Assembly: GCA_903834785.1 (NCBI GenBank)
Contig: CAILKP010000058.1
Coordinates: 1 to 35,262, forward strand
Origin: an uncultured bacterium
GTDB taxonomy: Bacteria > Planctomycetota > Phycisphaerae > Phycisphaerales > UBA1924
Direction: 5' to 3'
DNA: 35,262 bases
Of this stretch, positions 27,514 through 34,961 are shown piece by piece. Below the pieces are notes generated by a model. The model worked only from the letters and a program-made list of their open reading frames with translations, made no database searches and was not told the origin of the DNA. The stretch's first letter is position 1, and every line of letters begins with the position of its first letter. The position numbers and the translations under genes were made by a program.

Positions 27514-28052
27514 GGCGTTGTGACTCTCCCTGTCCCGGCGTCAACCGTTACCGTCGCAGTCCGCGTCGCCACCGCTACGGTCAGTACTGCTCCGGCGGTG
27601 GGCAATCCGTAGCCGTTGAAGGTCAGCTGCGTTGTGCCGCTACTCTTGAAAGCACCACCGATGGCTGTGCTTTCAATGACCGCGTAAAACGGCTGCGAAC
27701 TCAAGTCCGCGGTGTAGGGCATAACGCCCGTGTTCAAGTCGGGCACACCCGCCATCGTGTACTTGCCGGTGCCTACTGCAAACGTAATCGTCACCGGAGT
27801 GCTTGTTACATTCGCCCGGGTCTGGGCCAACGACACATCCGCCGCCAACCGCTGCGCTGCCGCACTGAGCTTGCGATGTTGCGTCGCGCCGGCAAACCGC
27901 GGCACGGCAATCGCCGACACGATCCCGATTATCGCTACAACCAGCACAAGCTCAACGAGCGAAAAACCTCGCCGCTCTGCGCACGAGACACCCACATCCG
28001 CATCTGCAGCGGCCCGATGCCGATTTGCGACGGTTGAGAGTTGATCAGCCAC
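27510..28052 (-). CDS. FimT/GspH-like minor prepilin
   Basis: A 180-residue prepilin and the first gene of the minor pilin operon. Cleavage is expected after Gly29 before FSLVELVLVVAIIGIVSA, with Glu34 at +5. The region AAQRLAADVSLAQTRANVTSTPVTITF is the GspH/FimT signature, and the rest forms beta strands ending in ATVTVDAGTGRVTTP. The GTG at 28052 gives an unusually long leader; a GTG at 27995 would give a 10-residue leader and is a real alternative, but neither has a good ribosome binding site. It overlaps the PilW gene by 4 bases. Unlike the other three minor pilins it has no extra domain. Confidence 0.85.
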   Translation of the reverse strand: MADQLSTVANRHRAAADADVGVSCAERRGFSLVELVLVVAIIGIVSAIAVPRFAGATQHRKLSAAAQRLAADVSLAQTRANVTSTPVTITFAVGTGKYTMAGVPDLNTGVMPYTADLSSQPFYAVIESTAIGGAFKSSGTTQLTFNGYGLPTAGAVLTVAVATRTATVTVDAGTGRVTTP

Positions 28053-28442
28053 GCCATACTTATCGGCTGATATCCCTCACCACTAAACGATTTTGACATT
28101 GCCGCACGGGCGTTGTTATCGGGACCCGAGTGAAGATTCGGGTGGCCGATGCGATACACGCTCGCGAGTGTTGCGGCCAGCCGCGTAACTAATGTGCAAC
28201 GTCGGGCTAGTTATCTGCCCGGGCCCAATCGATCAAGCGGTCACCCGACGACCGGGTGCACGTGGGCCAACTGCGGGGCGATCAAACCGGCTGTATTGCT
28301 GCGGAGTCTTTGGCAAACCGGCCAGCGGCGTTTAACGCCTGCCAGCCGTTAACCAAAGCGGCCCCGACAGAGGCAGGGCCGTTCAAAGCTCGGAAGGAAA
28401 CTCCTTTAGAATCGGGCCTTTCGGACGCATGGCGCCGTGAGT
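28053..28442. other. Intergenic region upstream of the minor pilin operon
   Basis: A 390-base spacer with no credible gene. It contains several inverted repeats: CGTCGGG / CCCGACG (28200-28206 and 28244-28250, enclosing a GC-rich 37-base loop), GGCGTT-T-AACGCC near 28328-28340, and AAGGA/TCCTT near 28394-28406. It should hold the promoter of the minor pilin operon on the minus strand. The folded potential could also reflect a small RNA or leader, but no known RNA family was recognised. Confidence 0.45.
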
Positions 28443-28739
28443 CTACTCAGACATCTTCGCCTTCGGCGCGATGATCTTGATCGCGCCATCGTCGTGCCTG
28501 ACGGCCCACTCGGGGTAGCCCGAGGCCGGCCCGATGAACCAGACCGAAACATCTCGACGCAAGACTTCGCGGCTCTCGGTTTCGACCTTGTAGTGGACAC
28601 GGAGAACCTCGAGATCCTCTGAATTCGCAGCCCGCCACGGCCCGGGGTGTTTGCCGAAACAGCCGCCCAAGGCCAGGAGGAGGCAGGGCGACGCGATGGT
28701 TGCGAGGATGTGAGCGGGGGAGAGCCGAATGGGTTTCAT
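28443..28739 (-). CDS. Small lipoprotein of unknown function
   Basis: A 98-residue protein with a lipoprotein signal peptide: positively charged start, hydrophobic stretch and lipobox LALGGC, giving a lipidated Cys27. The mature part is about 70 residues with DLEVLRVHYKVETESREVL and a C-terminal region with Trp and Lys. A ribosome binding site (AAAGGA, six bases before the ATG at 28739) supports the start. I do not recognise the family. It faces the same way as the minor pilin operon but is separated from it by a structured 390-base spacer. Confidence 0.7.
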   Translation of the reverse strand: MKPIRLSPAHILATIASPCLLLALGGCFGKHPGPWRAANSEDLEVLRVHYKVETESREVLRRDVSVWFIGPASGYPEWAVRHDDGAIKIIAPKAKMSE

Positions 28740-29154
28740 GTTCTGTCCTTTCAGTGGTTTCCTATTTCAGACTTTATGCTTGAGGCGTTGCTGATTGCCC
28801 GACGCGATCCGGTTGCTGGCTCTCAACTACCGGAGGGACATTCTCGAACAGCTGGCACGCTTCTCGAAGAACCACCACGGCGTTCGACGTCGGGAGTAGC
28901 GATTGGAGCCAAGTCCCAAGCTCGCGCGCGTGCCTGTTAACCCGCCCCGCACCGTCCACCAGAGAACGCGAGAGCGAGAGAGGTGTTTGACGCACCGATC
29001 CCAAGACGCATGGTGTCCGGACTTCGACCCTCTGAAACGGCCTTGACCCGCGCGGGAGTTGGTCTTGATGCACTGACGCGTCGCCGCCGGGTGTCACAAG
29101 GGGTGCTACTCTGCGTCGGTTGGCGGCCCCGGCGGGCGGGGCCTATCGTCAGGC
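28740..29154. other. Intergenic region without recognisable genes
   Basis: About 415 bases between the divergent lipoprotein and RidA genes. Open frames here give no family resemblance and no ribosome binding site. I see no repeats or strong hairpins; it may contain decayed coding sequence. Confidence 0.5.
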
Positions 29155-29541
29155 ATGCCACGTCGTCTCATCTCTTCGGGCTCCTCGTTCGAGCGTGAGA
29201 TCGGATACTCGCGAGCGGTCGTCTGCGGTGACCGCGTGTACGTCTCCGGTACAACCGGCTTCGACTACACAACCATGACGAGCTCCGCCGACGTCGCGGT
29301 GCAGACGGAGCAATGTCTCCGGAACATCGAGTATGCGCTGCGCGAGGCCGGAGCGGCGATGCGCGATGTCGTGCGAGTGCGCTACATCCTGCCGGACGCC
29401 CGGGACTTCCCGGCGACCTGGCCCGCCCTCCGCGCGGCCTTCGGCGAAATCCGACCCGCGGCGACCATGATCCAGGCGGGCCTTGCGGACCCGCGGATGA
29501 GGATCGAGATCGATGTGGATGCGATCATCGGATCCGCTTGA
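29155..29541 (+). CDS. RidA family protein (YjgF/YER057c/UK114)
   Basis: A 128-residue member of the RidA superfamily, whose best-known members hydrolyse reactive enamine/imine intermediates from PLP enzymes. Recognisable parts are VYVSGTTGFD near the start, TEQCLRNIEYALREAGA in the middle and the C-terminal MRIEIDVDAI, with Arg116 at the position of the substrate-binding arginine. The length is normal. Whether it belongs to the archetypal RidA group or to a Rid subfamily with another role cannot be decided. It converges on the cupin gene with a 15-base gap. Confidence 0.9.
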   Translation: MPRRLISSGSSFEREIGYSRAVVCGDRVYVSGTTGFDYTTMTSSADVAVQTEQCLRNIEYALREAGAAMRDVVRVRYILPDARDFPATWPALRAAFGEIRPAATMIQAGLADPRMRIEIDVDAIIGSA

Positions 29542-29556
29542 TCCTGCGGGCGTGAT

Positions 29557-29898
29557 TCAGTCGACGATGAACAGCCTTGCGCCGCTGGTCGTGCGCGACA
29601 TGTGCGGCTCGGCGCCATCGGCCACCTGGTACGACATGCCGGGCTTGAGCGTGAACACCCGGCCATCGGCCAGAACGGTTTCAAGCTCGCCCTCCAGCAC
29701 CAGTAGTACGTGCCCCTTCTGGCACCAATGATCGGCCACGTAGCCCGGCGTGTACTCGACCATCCGCACACGGATGCGGTTGCTTTCCGGGCCAATGTGC
29801 CGCGTGCGCCAGAACGCCTCACCCGAGAGGCCGGTGTGGCGGGTGGACTCGATTTCAGACCAGGTGGTCGTTTCGAACGCAATGTCGGAGATCTTCAT
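29557..29898 (-). CDS. DHCW-motif cupin fold protein
   Basis: A 113-residue single-domain cupin. The segment VEYTPGYVADHWCQKGHVLLVLEGELE contains the Asp56-His57-Trp58-Cys59 signature and the first cupin motif, and LKPGMSYQVADGAEPH is the second; the C-terminus is GARLFIVD. The family is widespread but of unknown function; the His residues suggest metal binding. AGGA nine bases upstream supports the start. It lies 59 bases after the VOC/OMT/DinB fusion gene on the same strand and may be co-transcribed. Confidence 0.85.
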   Translation of the reverse strand: MKISDIAFETTTWSEIESTRHTGLSGEAFWRTRHIGPESNRIRVRMVEYTPGYVADHWCQKGHVLLVLEGELETVLADGRVFTLKPGMSYQVADGAEPHMSRTTSGARLFIVD

Positions 29899-29957
29899 GC
29901 GATGTTCCTGTCGGCGGGGCCGGTGCGTAACCTCTTAAACTAGGCCGACTGCAGCGA

Positions 29958-31580
29958 TCAGCCTGCTGTCGGGGCGATGCTGGCTTTCAGCTGCCACTCC
30001 AGCGCGTCGAGGTCGGGGAGCTGATCGCTGACGCCGGGCACGTTGAGGCGGCGAAGTATATTCAGGCACTGCGCGCGGTGGTGCATGCCGTGCGTGGTGA
30101 CATGCACGAGCATCGCCCCGAGCGTGAAGCGGTAGGGTGTCCCGCCGAGCGTGATATCGACCTGAGTGCCGAGCCCGCGCTGGCGAGCCCGCGCGGCGCT
30201 CGCTGCTAGATCCGCCGCCGCCCCTTCCAACAGCGTCCGGAGCTCCGCCGGCGTGCGCCGGGTTCCGTCCTCGATCGTCGGCCGCAACGCGCGGGGTGGT
30301 CCATCGATGCGATCAGCCCACCGCAGCATCGCACCGACGATATGGGTCAGCGTGTCGTGCAGCGATCCCGGGCCGATGTCAAAACGCCGGTGCCACTGCT
30401 CTTCGCTCAGACCGGCGCACGCACGCAGCACCTCGCCTGTCCCCCACGCGTCATGACCCAGCAGCAGGTCGAGCGGGTCCGCAGATCGCGCGGGCGGCAC
30501 GGCGCCCTGCTTGACCACCGCCACCAGCAGCCCGTCGTAGCCCTTGGCCCCGACGGTCTGAATACCGGCGGCATGCAGCCGGGGATGGCGCGAGATGAGG
30601 TCCATCATCGTCCGAACGCCATTGACACTCGGGTCGCCGGTGCCGGCTTCGATGACGCGGCCCCTGCAGATGACATTGTCGACGATGATGATGGTCCCGG
30701 TGCGGGACAAGGCGACCGCACGTTCGAGGTACTGCGGGCAACTCTGCTTGTCTGCGTCGATGAAGATCAGGTCAAACGGCGGTGCGCCCGCGGCGATCAA
30801 CGTGTCGAGCGACTGTGCCGCCGGACCCGTCATCACCTCGACCCGCGCTGAAGGACCAGCGCCGTCGATATTCTCCCGCGCCAGCCGCGCCCGATCCGGA
30901 TCCAGCTCCAGCGTCACCAGCTCGCCACCCGGCGGCAGGGCCCGCGCGAGCCAGATCGTGCTGTAGCCCGCGAGCGTACCGACCTCAAGGATGCGCCGCG
31001 CGCCGATCGCCCGGGCCAGCACCTCGAGCAGGCGTCCCTGCGCGGGCGCCACGGCGATCTCCGGAAGGCCGGCCCGCGCCGCCGATGTAATCGTCCGCGT
31101 CAGTGCCTCGTCCGCGGGAGCAAGCCATCCCTCAAGCGCCCGATCGACCGCGTTCCACATCGCCTGCTGCGATTTCTCGGACACGGGAATGTTCCAGACG
31201 CGGCCGTAGACCAGCTCCACCGAGTTGCCGGCGGGATCGCGCACGTAGAGGGAACGCCCGCCGAGCGGCCAATCGACCTCACGCTCGATCGCGATGCCGC
31301 GCTGCGAAAGCCGCGCTCGCCACTCATCGAGATCCGGAACCGAAAGGGCCACGTGCCCCTCGCCCGTCGCTCCGTGACTGGGCACCTGCTCGTGAGGCGC
31401 TCGAGTCTTCAAAGCATCGAACACAATGAGCACGGATTTGTCGTTGACCCGGAACACCGCACCACGATCACCGTTGCGAGGCAGGGGCTCCAAGCCAAGT
31501 ACACCCGCGTAAAACGCCTCCGCCGCGCCGAGTTCGGGGGCGTACAGGACTGTCTCGTAGACACGGGTGATCGATGGCAT
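29958..31580 (-). CDS. Three-domain fusion: glyoxalase/VOC, class I O-methyltransferase, DinB-like
   Basis: A 540-residue protein made of three normally separate enzymes. Residues 1-127 are a glyoxalase/VOC domain (VYETVLYAPELGAAEAFYAGVLGLEP, GHVALSVPDLDEW, VRDPAGNSVELVYG). Residues about 135-358 are a CCoAOMT-type SAM methyltransferase (ILEVGTLAGYSTIWLA at 198-212, LIFIDADK at 271-278, IIIVDNV at 297-303). Residues about 368-535 are a DinB-fold domain with candidate metal ligands His376, His413, His497 and His501. The frame is continuous with no sign of sequencing error. The ATG at 31580 starts right at the VOC domain; a longer start at 31643 adds unrelated sequence. The substrate is unknown; the DinB part recalls mycothiol- or bacillithiol-dependent transferases. 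Confidence 0.88.
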   Translation of the reverse strand: MPSITRVYETVLYAPELGAAEAFYAGVLGLEPLPRNGDRGAVFRVNDKSVLIVFDALKTRAPHEQVPSHGATGEGHVALSVPDLDEWRARLSQRGIAIEREVDWPLGGRSLYVRDPAGNSVELVYGRVWNIPVSEKSQQAMWNAVDRALEGWLAPADEALTRTITSAARAGLPEIAVAPAQGRLLEVLARAIGARRILEVGTLAGYSTIWLARALPPGGELVTLELDPDRARLARENIDGAGPSARVEVMTGPAAQSLDTLIAAGAPPFDLIFIDADKQSCPQYLERAVALSRTGTIIIVDNVICRGRVIEAGTGDPSVNGVRTMMDLISRHPRLHAAGIQTVGAKGYDGLLVAVVKQGAVPPARSADPLDLLLGHDAWGTGEVLRACAGLSEEQWHRRFDIGPGSLHDTLTHIVGAMLRWADRIDGPPRALRPTIEDGTRRTPAELRTLLEGAAADLAASAARARQRGLGTQVDITLGGTPYRFTLGAMLVHVTTHGMHHRAQCLNILRRLNVPGVSDQLPDLDALEWQLKASIAPTAG

Positions 31581-31654
31581 GGGATCGAATGGTATTCGAG
31601 GTCCTGCCGGGTGCACTCTTTCGCCTGCACGTTCTTCGACCAACCCGGAACGCC

Positions 31655-31803
31655 ATGCCCGTCACGATCACGCTCGAGCCAGCCCGTCAGGACCTCGACG
31701 CCATCCACCGGATCCTCGCCGGCACGTACTGGTCGCCCGGCATCCGGCGCAACATCGTCGCCGAGGCGCTGCGGAACAGCATCACCGCGGTCGCGATCGA
31801 AGA
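31655..31803 (+). pseudogene. Truncated GNAT acetyltransferase (N-terminal remnant)
   Basis: From the ATG at 31655 about 50 residues resemble the start of a GNAT-family acetyltransferase (DLDAIHRILAGTYWSPGIRR followed by AEALRNSITAVAIED). In family members this is followed by the acetyl-CoA-binding core; here the homology stops near 31803 and the frame runs on into unrelated sequence. The acetyl-CoA motif is missing, so the product cannot be an active GNAT enzyme. It diverges from the fusion gene and lies upstream of an attC-like element, suggesting loss by recombination. Confidence 0.6.
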
Positions 31804-31937
31804 CACGACCTCCAGAGGGATTTCCTCTTCAGCAAGCCGCTTGGCTCGCATGATCGAACTGCCAAGTCGCGAGAATCGGGGATGGCTCTCGCGAACGGCG
31901 TCGACGAATCGGGCAGAGGTGTGGGTGATGAACCGAC

Positions 31938-32047
31938 TAACGCCTGAAATCGCGGGCATCGCCCTCCCAACAACAGTTCGCAGCGAAGCCCCGCGGTGGC
32001 CTTTCGGAGGCGTCTGTTGCCACGCCAGCGCCGGAGTGCGGGCGTTA
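31938..32047 (+). repeat. attC-like element: inverted-repeat-bounded 110-base segment
   Basis: The segment starts CTAACGCC-like (TAACGCC at 31938-31944) and ends GGCGTTA (32041-32047), a perfect 7-base inverted repeat. Inside are further complementary pairs, CAACAG / CTGTTG and CGCGGG / CCCGCG. Ends of the form TAACGCC...GGGCGTTAT and length near 110 bases are like integron attC recombination sites, but the strict core consensus GTTRRRY is not met, so this remains a candidate. Confidence 0.35.
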
Positions 32048-32102
32048 TCGAGCGCAACGGCCATGGTTGCCGGGTTTGTGATTCTCAGGCAGCTGGTGAC
32101 GT

Positions 32103-32906
32103 ATGAGATTAAGCCGCGGACAGTTTCTTGGGATAGACCTGGCCGGACTCAGTACGGCGGCGTTCGTGGTGCGGATCACTCGCTATGTGCCGGGGGCGCG
32201 GCTGGAGATGCACGACCATAGAAATGCGAATCTGTGCCTGATCGTCGGCGGGGGCTTTGAGGATCTGGCGGTCGGTTGGGGGCGTGCGGGGATTGGTGCG
32301 GCGGTGATGCACCCGGGCGGTATGGGGCACGCACAGCGGTTCGCGGATGGCGGCTCGCTGGCGGTGAATGTGGAGTTGGATCGTGCCTGGCTGCGAGACG
32401 TGGGTGGGAGCGATGCTGCGGGACTGCTGCGGATATCGCCCCGTGAGGTGCTGGAAGCGGCGTGGCGTGTGAGGCTCGCGCTGCGGGCGCGCGAGACGGA
32501 AACATATGTCGCGGCGACGCTGGCTCGCGTGGTATGTGGGACGGGCATCGGCCCGGCAGAGCAGGGAGCGGCGGCACGCGGGATTGGGTGTGTGCAAGCG
32601 GGCGGGAAGGTCGAACTGGTGGCGCGGGAAGTCGGCGTGCACGCATCACACCTGGGGAGGGAGTTTGTGAAGCGGGTCGGGTGTTCGCCTTCGCGGATGA
32701 TGCGGTGGGAGCGTGTGGCACGAGCCGCTAAGATGCTGGAGGATACGGATTTGCCTCTTGCGGTGGTGGCGATGCGCGCGGGGTATTGCGACCAAAGTCA
32801 CCTTTGCCGCGAGATCAGGAATGTGCTGGGGCTTACGCCGCGGGCGGTGCGGGCCGGGCATGAGAATTTTCGTGACTGGGCGCAGGAAACATCCAAGACA
32901 GGATGA
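32103..32906 (+). CDS. AraC family transcriptional regulator
   Basis: A 267-residue regulator with a cupin-like N-terminal sensor (around RYVPGARLEMHDHRNANLCLIVGG, with a His-x-His pair) and a C-terminal pair of helix-turn-helices: first VELVAREVGVHASHLGREFVKR, second PLAVVAMRAGYCDQSHLCREI followed by LGLTPRAVR. This is the standard AraC architecture and length. Its coding strand is unusually G-rich compared with the + strand genes around it. The target is unknown; the nearest candidates are the S41 peptidase gene downstream and the fusion gene upstream. A hairpin without a T-tract (GCCGCA / TGCGGC, 32937-32951) follows the stop by 30 bases. Confidence 0.92.
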   Translation: MRLSRGQFLGIDLAGLSTAAFVVRITRYVPGARLEMHDHRNANLCLIVGGGFEDLAVGWGRAGIGAAVMHPGGMGHAQRFADGGSLAVNVELDRAWLRDVGGSDAAGLLRISPREVLEAAWRVRLALRARETETYVAATLARVVCGTGIGPAEQGAAARGIGCVQAGGKVELVAREVGVHASHLGREFVKRVGCSPSRMMRWERVARAAKMLEDTDLPLAVVAMRAGYCDQSHLCREIRNVLGLTPRAVRAGHENFRDWAQETSKTG

Positions 32907-33078
32907 TCGTGTGGGAAGACACTAATAGAGACGCGTGCCGCACGGTGCGGCGACGTGTGCCGCGTTCCAGGCATCCTCCGTCTCGCGGGGGTCATGGAGC
33001 GCACCGTCGGTCCGCCCGACGGCCCACGATTGAACCACGGGTGATGGCGGATCACTCGCGTACAAGGTCAGACTCACC

Positions 33079-34638
33079 ATGTCCGGATCACTCCACAAGT
33101 CTCAGATCAGTTCAATGCGGATCGCGGCGGTCACCGCGGCGTGCATCTCAGTGTTTGTCGGCGTGACAGGCGCCCAACCGCTGCAGGCGGCCGCGACCGC
33201 AGAGTCGTCCGCACCAGCAGCGCCTGCCTCGGTCGAGACCAACGCCAACCTGCGGGACTTCGACTTCGTCACCGAGAAACTGCGCGTCAACTACGCGGGC
33301 TGGGACACGAAGGTCACCGATGCGACGCGCCCGAAGCTCGAGGCCTTGACCGCGAAGCTGCGCGCGGAGGCCGCAACGGCCGCGCCCGAGCGCTTCACCG
33401 AGATCCTTCGGGAGTGGCTCGCATTCTTCGGCGACCGACACATCGGTGCGTTCCCACTCTCAGTCGAGCAGCCCTCGCCGGCGGAGGCTGCGGCTGCCGC
33501 AACTCGCACCCCCAGTCTCGACCGGACCGAGGCGAGTGTGCGAGCGAGCGTGGCGGAGCTCGGCGAGCGCCGCGACCCGCTCGAGGGCATCTGGAACATC
33601 AGCGACCGCTACCGAATTGGTGTGCTGCGCACGCCCGGCAAGGAAGGCATGTTCACCGCGGTGGTGCTGACGACCGTCGCGGAGGGCTGGAGCCCTGGAC
33701 AAGTCAAGGCCGAGTTCACCCGCCTGAAGGACGACACGATCGAACTGATGTTCCGCGCAGGCGACCACTCCGAACATCGCCAGCTTGCCAAGCTGCTGCT
33801 TGACGGGGCCATGCTGCGCTCCGATCGCTGGGGTGTCTGGGTCCGCGAGTACCCCGCGTCGGCCGTGCCGGTTTCAGCGGACATGATCGCCCGCATTTCA
33901 CCTTCGGACTCGATGTTCCTGAAGCCGCTCTCCGACGGAACCATGTGGCTACGTCTTCCGGACTTCGATCCCAGCCGCCTGAAGCCCCTGAAGGAGATAC
34001 TGGCCGCTCACGAGGCGCGGCTCGCCTCCTGCACGAACCTCCTGATCGACCTGCGAAACAATGGCGGCGGCTCGGACTTCGTGTACGCGCCGATCATGCC
34101 GATGCTCTACACGCGACCGATCTACGGCATCGGCGTGGAGTTGCGTGCAACGGCCGACAACCTCGCCCTGCGCAAGCGCGTGGCCGACGAACTGCGCACG
34201 CAGGAGCCCGAGGCGGCGCAGAGCTTGGACGAGCAGAACGCCCGCATGGAGCGCAACCTCGGGGGCTGGATTCAACACGGCACCAAGCCATTCGACATCG
34301 AGCGCATGGACAGCGTGATGCCCTTCCCGAAGCGCGTGGCGATTCTGATCGACGGCGCGGGCAGTTCCGGGGAGCAGTTCCTGCTGGAGGCCCGACAGAG
34401 CCGCAAGGTCACGCTGTTCGGCCAGCGGAACTCCTTGGGCGTGCTCGACTTCGCCAACGTGGTGCGCATGGACACGCCCTCGGGACGCCACGGCATGTAC
34501 TGGGCCACCTCCCGCTCGCTGCGGCTGCCCGATGAGCCGGTGGATCCCGACGGCATTCCTCCCGACATCCGCATTCCGATGGAGGTGGTCGATCCGGTCG
34601 GTTTCGCGCAGGCGTGGCTTGAGCGGCAGGTTGACTAG
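33079..34638 (+). CDS. Secreted S41 family peptidase (C-terminal processing peptidase type)
   Basis: A 519-residue exported protein. A signal peptide lies within the first 40 residues (hydrophobic core AAVTAACISVFVGVTGA). Residues 45-270 are a non-catalytic region without a recognisable PDZ domain. The S41 tail-specific protease domain occupies about 275-510: NLLIDLRNNGGGSDFVYAP, VAILIDGAGSSGEQFLLEA with likely nucleophile Ser429, and VTLFGQRNSLGVLDFANV. The ending PDGIPPDIRIPMEVVDP is typical of the family. An ATG at 33115 gives a more compact signal peptide and is an alternative start. The role is probably periplasmic or surface protein turnover. Confidence 0.87.
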   Translation: MSGSLHKSQISSMRIAAVTAACISVFVGVTGAQPLQAAATAESSAPAAPASVETNANLRDFDFVTEKLRVNYAGWDTKVTDATRPKLEALTAKLRAEAATAAPERFTEILREWLAFFGDRHIGAFPLSVEQPSPAEAAAAATRTPSLDRTEASVRASVAELGERRDPLEGIWNISDRYRIGVLRTPGKEGMFTAVVLTTVAEGWSPGQVKAEFTRLKDDTIELMFRAGDHSEHRQLAKLLLDGAMLRSDRWGVWVREYPASAVPVSADMIARISPSDSMFLKPLSDGTMWLRLPDFDPSRLKPLKEILAAHEARLASCTNLLIDLRNNGGGSDFVYAPIMPMLYTRPIYGIGVELRATADNLALRKRVADELRTQEPEAAQSLDEQNARMERNLGGWIQHGTKPFDIERMDSVMPFPKRVAILIDGAGSSGEQFLLEARQSRKVTLFGQRNSLGVLDFANVVRMDTPSGRHGMYWATSRSLRLPDEPVDPDGIPPDIRIPMEVVDPVGFAQAWLERQVD

Positions 34639-34961
34639 GTTCTGACTGACTGATCCCTGGGCATCAATTCGCGCGGCATCACGGCCGGCCACGATTCAAC
34701 GTTGTAGGCTTCAGCCCTCTGGATCGCTGCGGATGCAGCTTCGTTTCGCTTGCTTCCCAGCCGGGCGTTGCACGAAACTCTGGTCTTCGGCGAGCCGTCA
34801 GACAAAGCCTCGCCGGCTGGGCAAAGACGGCCCCAATGCCTGGCGCCGCCGGCGAGGAATCATGGACTTGATCAGATTCCTTTTGAAATGTGTGCAAGCA
34901 AACGAAGGGAGCGGCTCGGGAGCGCATCTTTACGTCCATCGCCTCGAACATAGGAGCCTCT
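34639..34961. other. Intergenic region with inverted repeats
   Basis: A 323-base spacer with no credible gene. It holds a 9-base perfect inverted repeat CTCGCCGGC / GCCGGCGAG (34809-34817 and 34848-34856, 30-base loop), and a weaker pair of nested repeats at 34694-34773 (CAACG/CGTTG outside GGCT/AGCC). Neither has a T-run, so they are not obvious terminators. Confidence 0.45.

Noticed and set aside
28093..28121. TTGACA on the plus strand followed after 17 bases by TTATCG, resembling a sigma-70 promoter
   Set aside because: The -10 match is poor and no plus-strand gene lies downstream before 29155.
31687..32064. Minus-strand open frame of 125 codons across the GNAT remnant and attC-like element
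   Set aside because: No family recognised and the frame runs through the inverted repeat; possibly a decayed fragment but not supportable as a gene.
34694..34773. Second attC-like pattern (ATTCAAC ... GTTGCAC with nested GGCT/AGCC) after the S41 gene
   Set aside because: The 3' core does not fit the consensus and the stems are only 4-5 bases long; likely chance.
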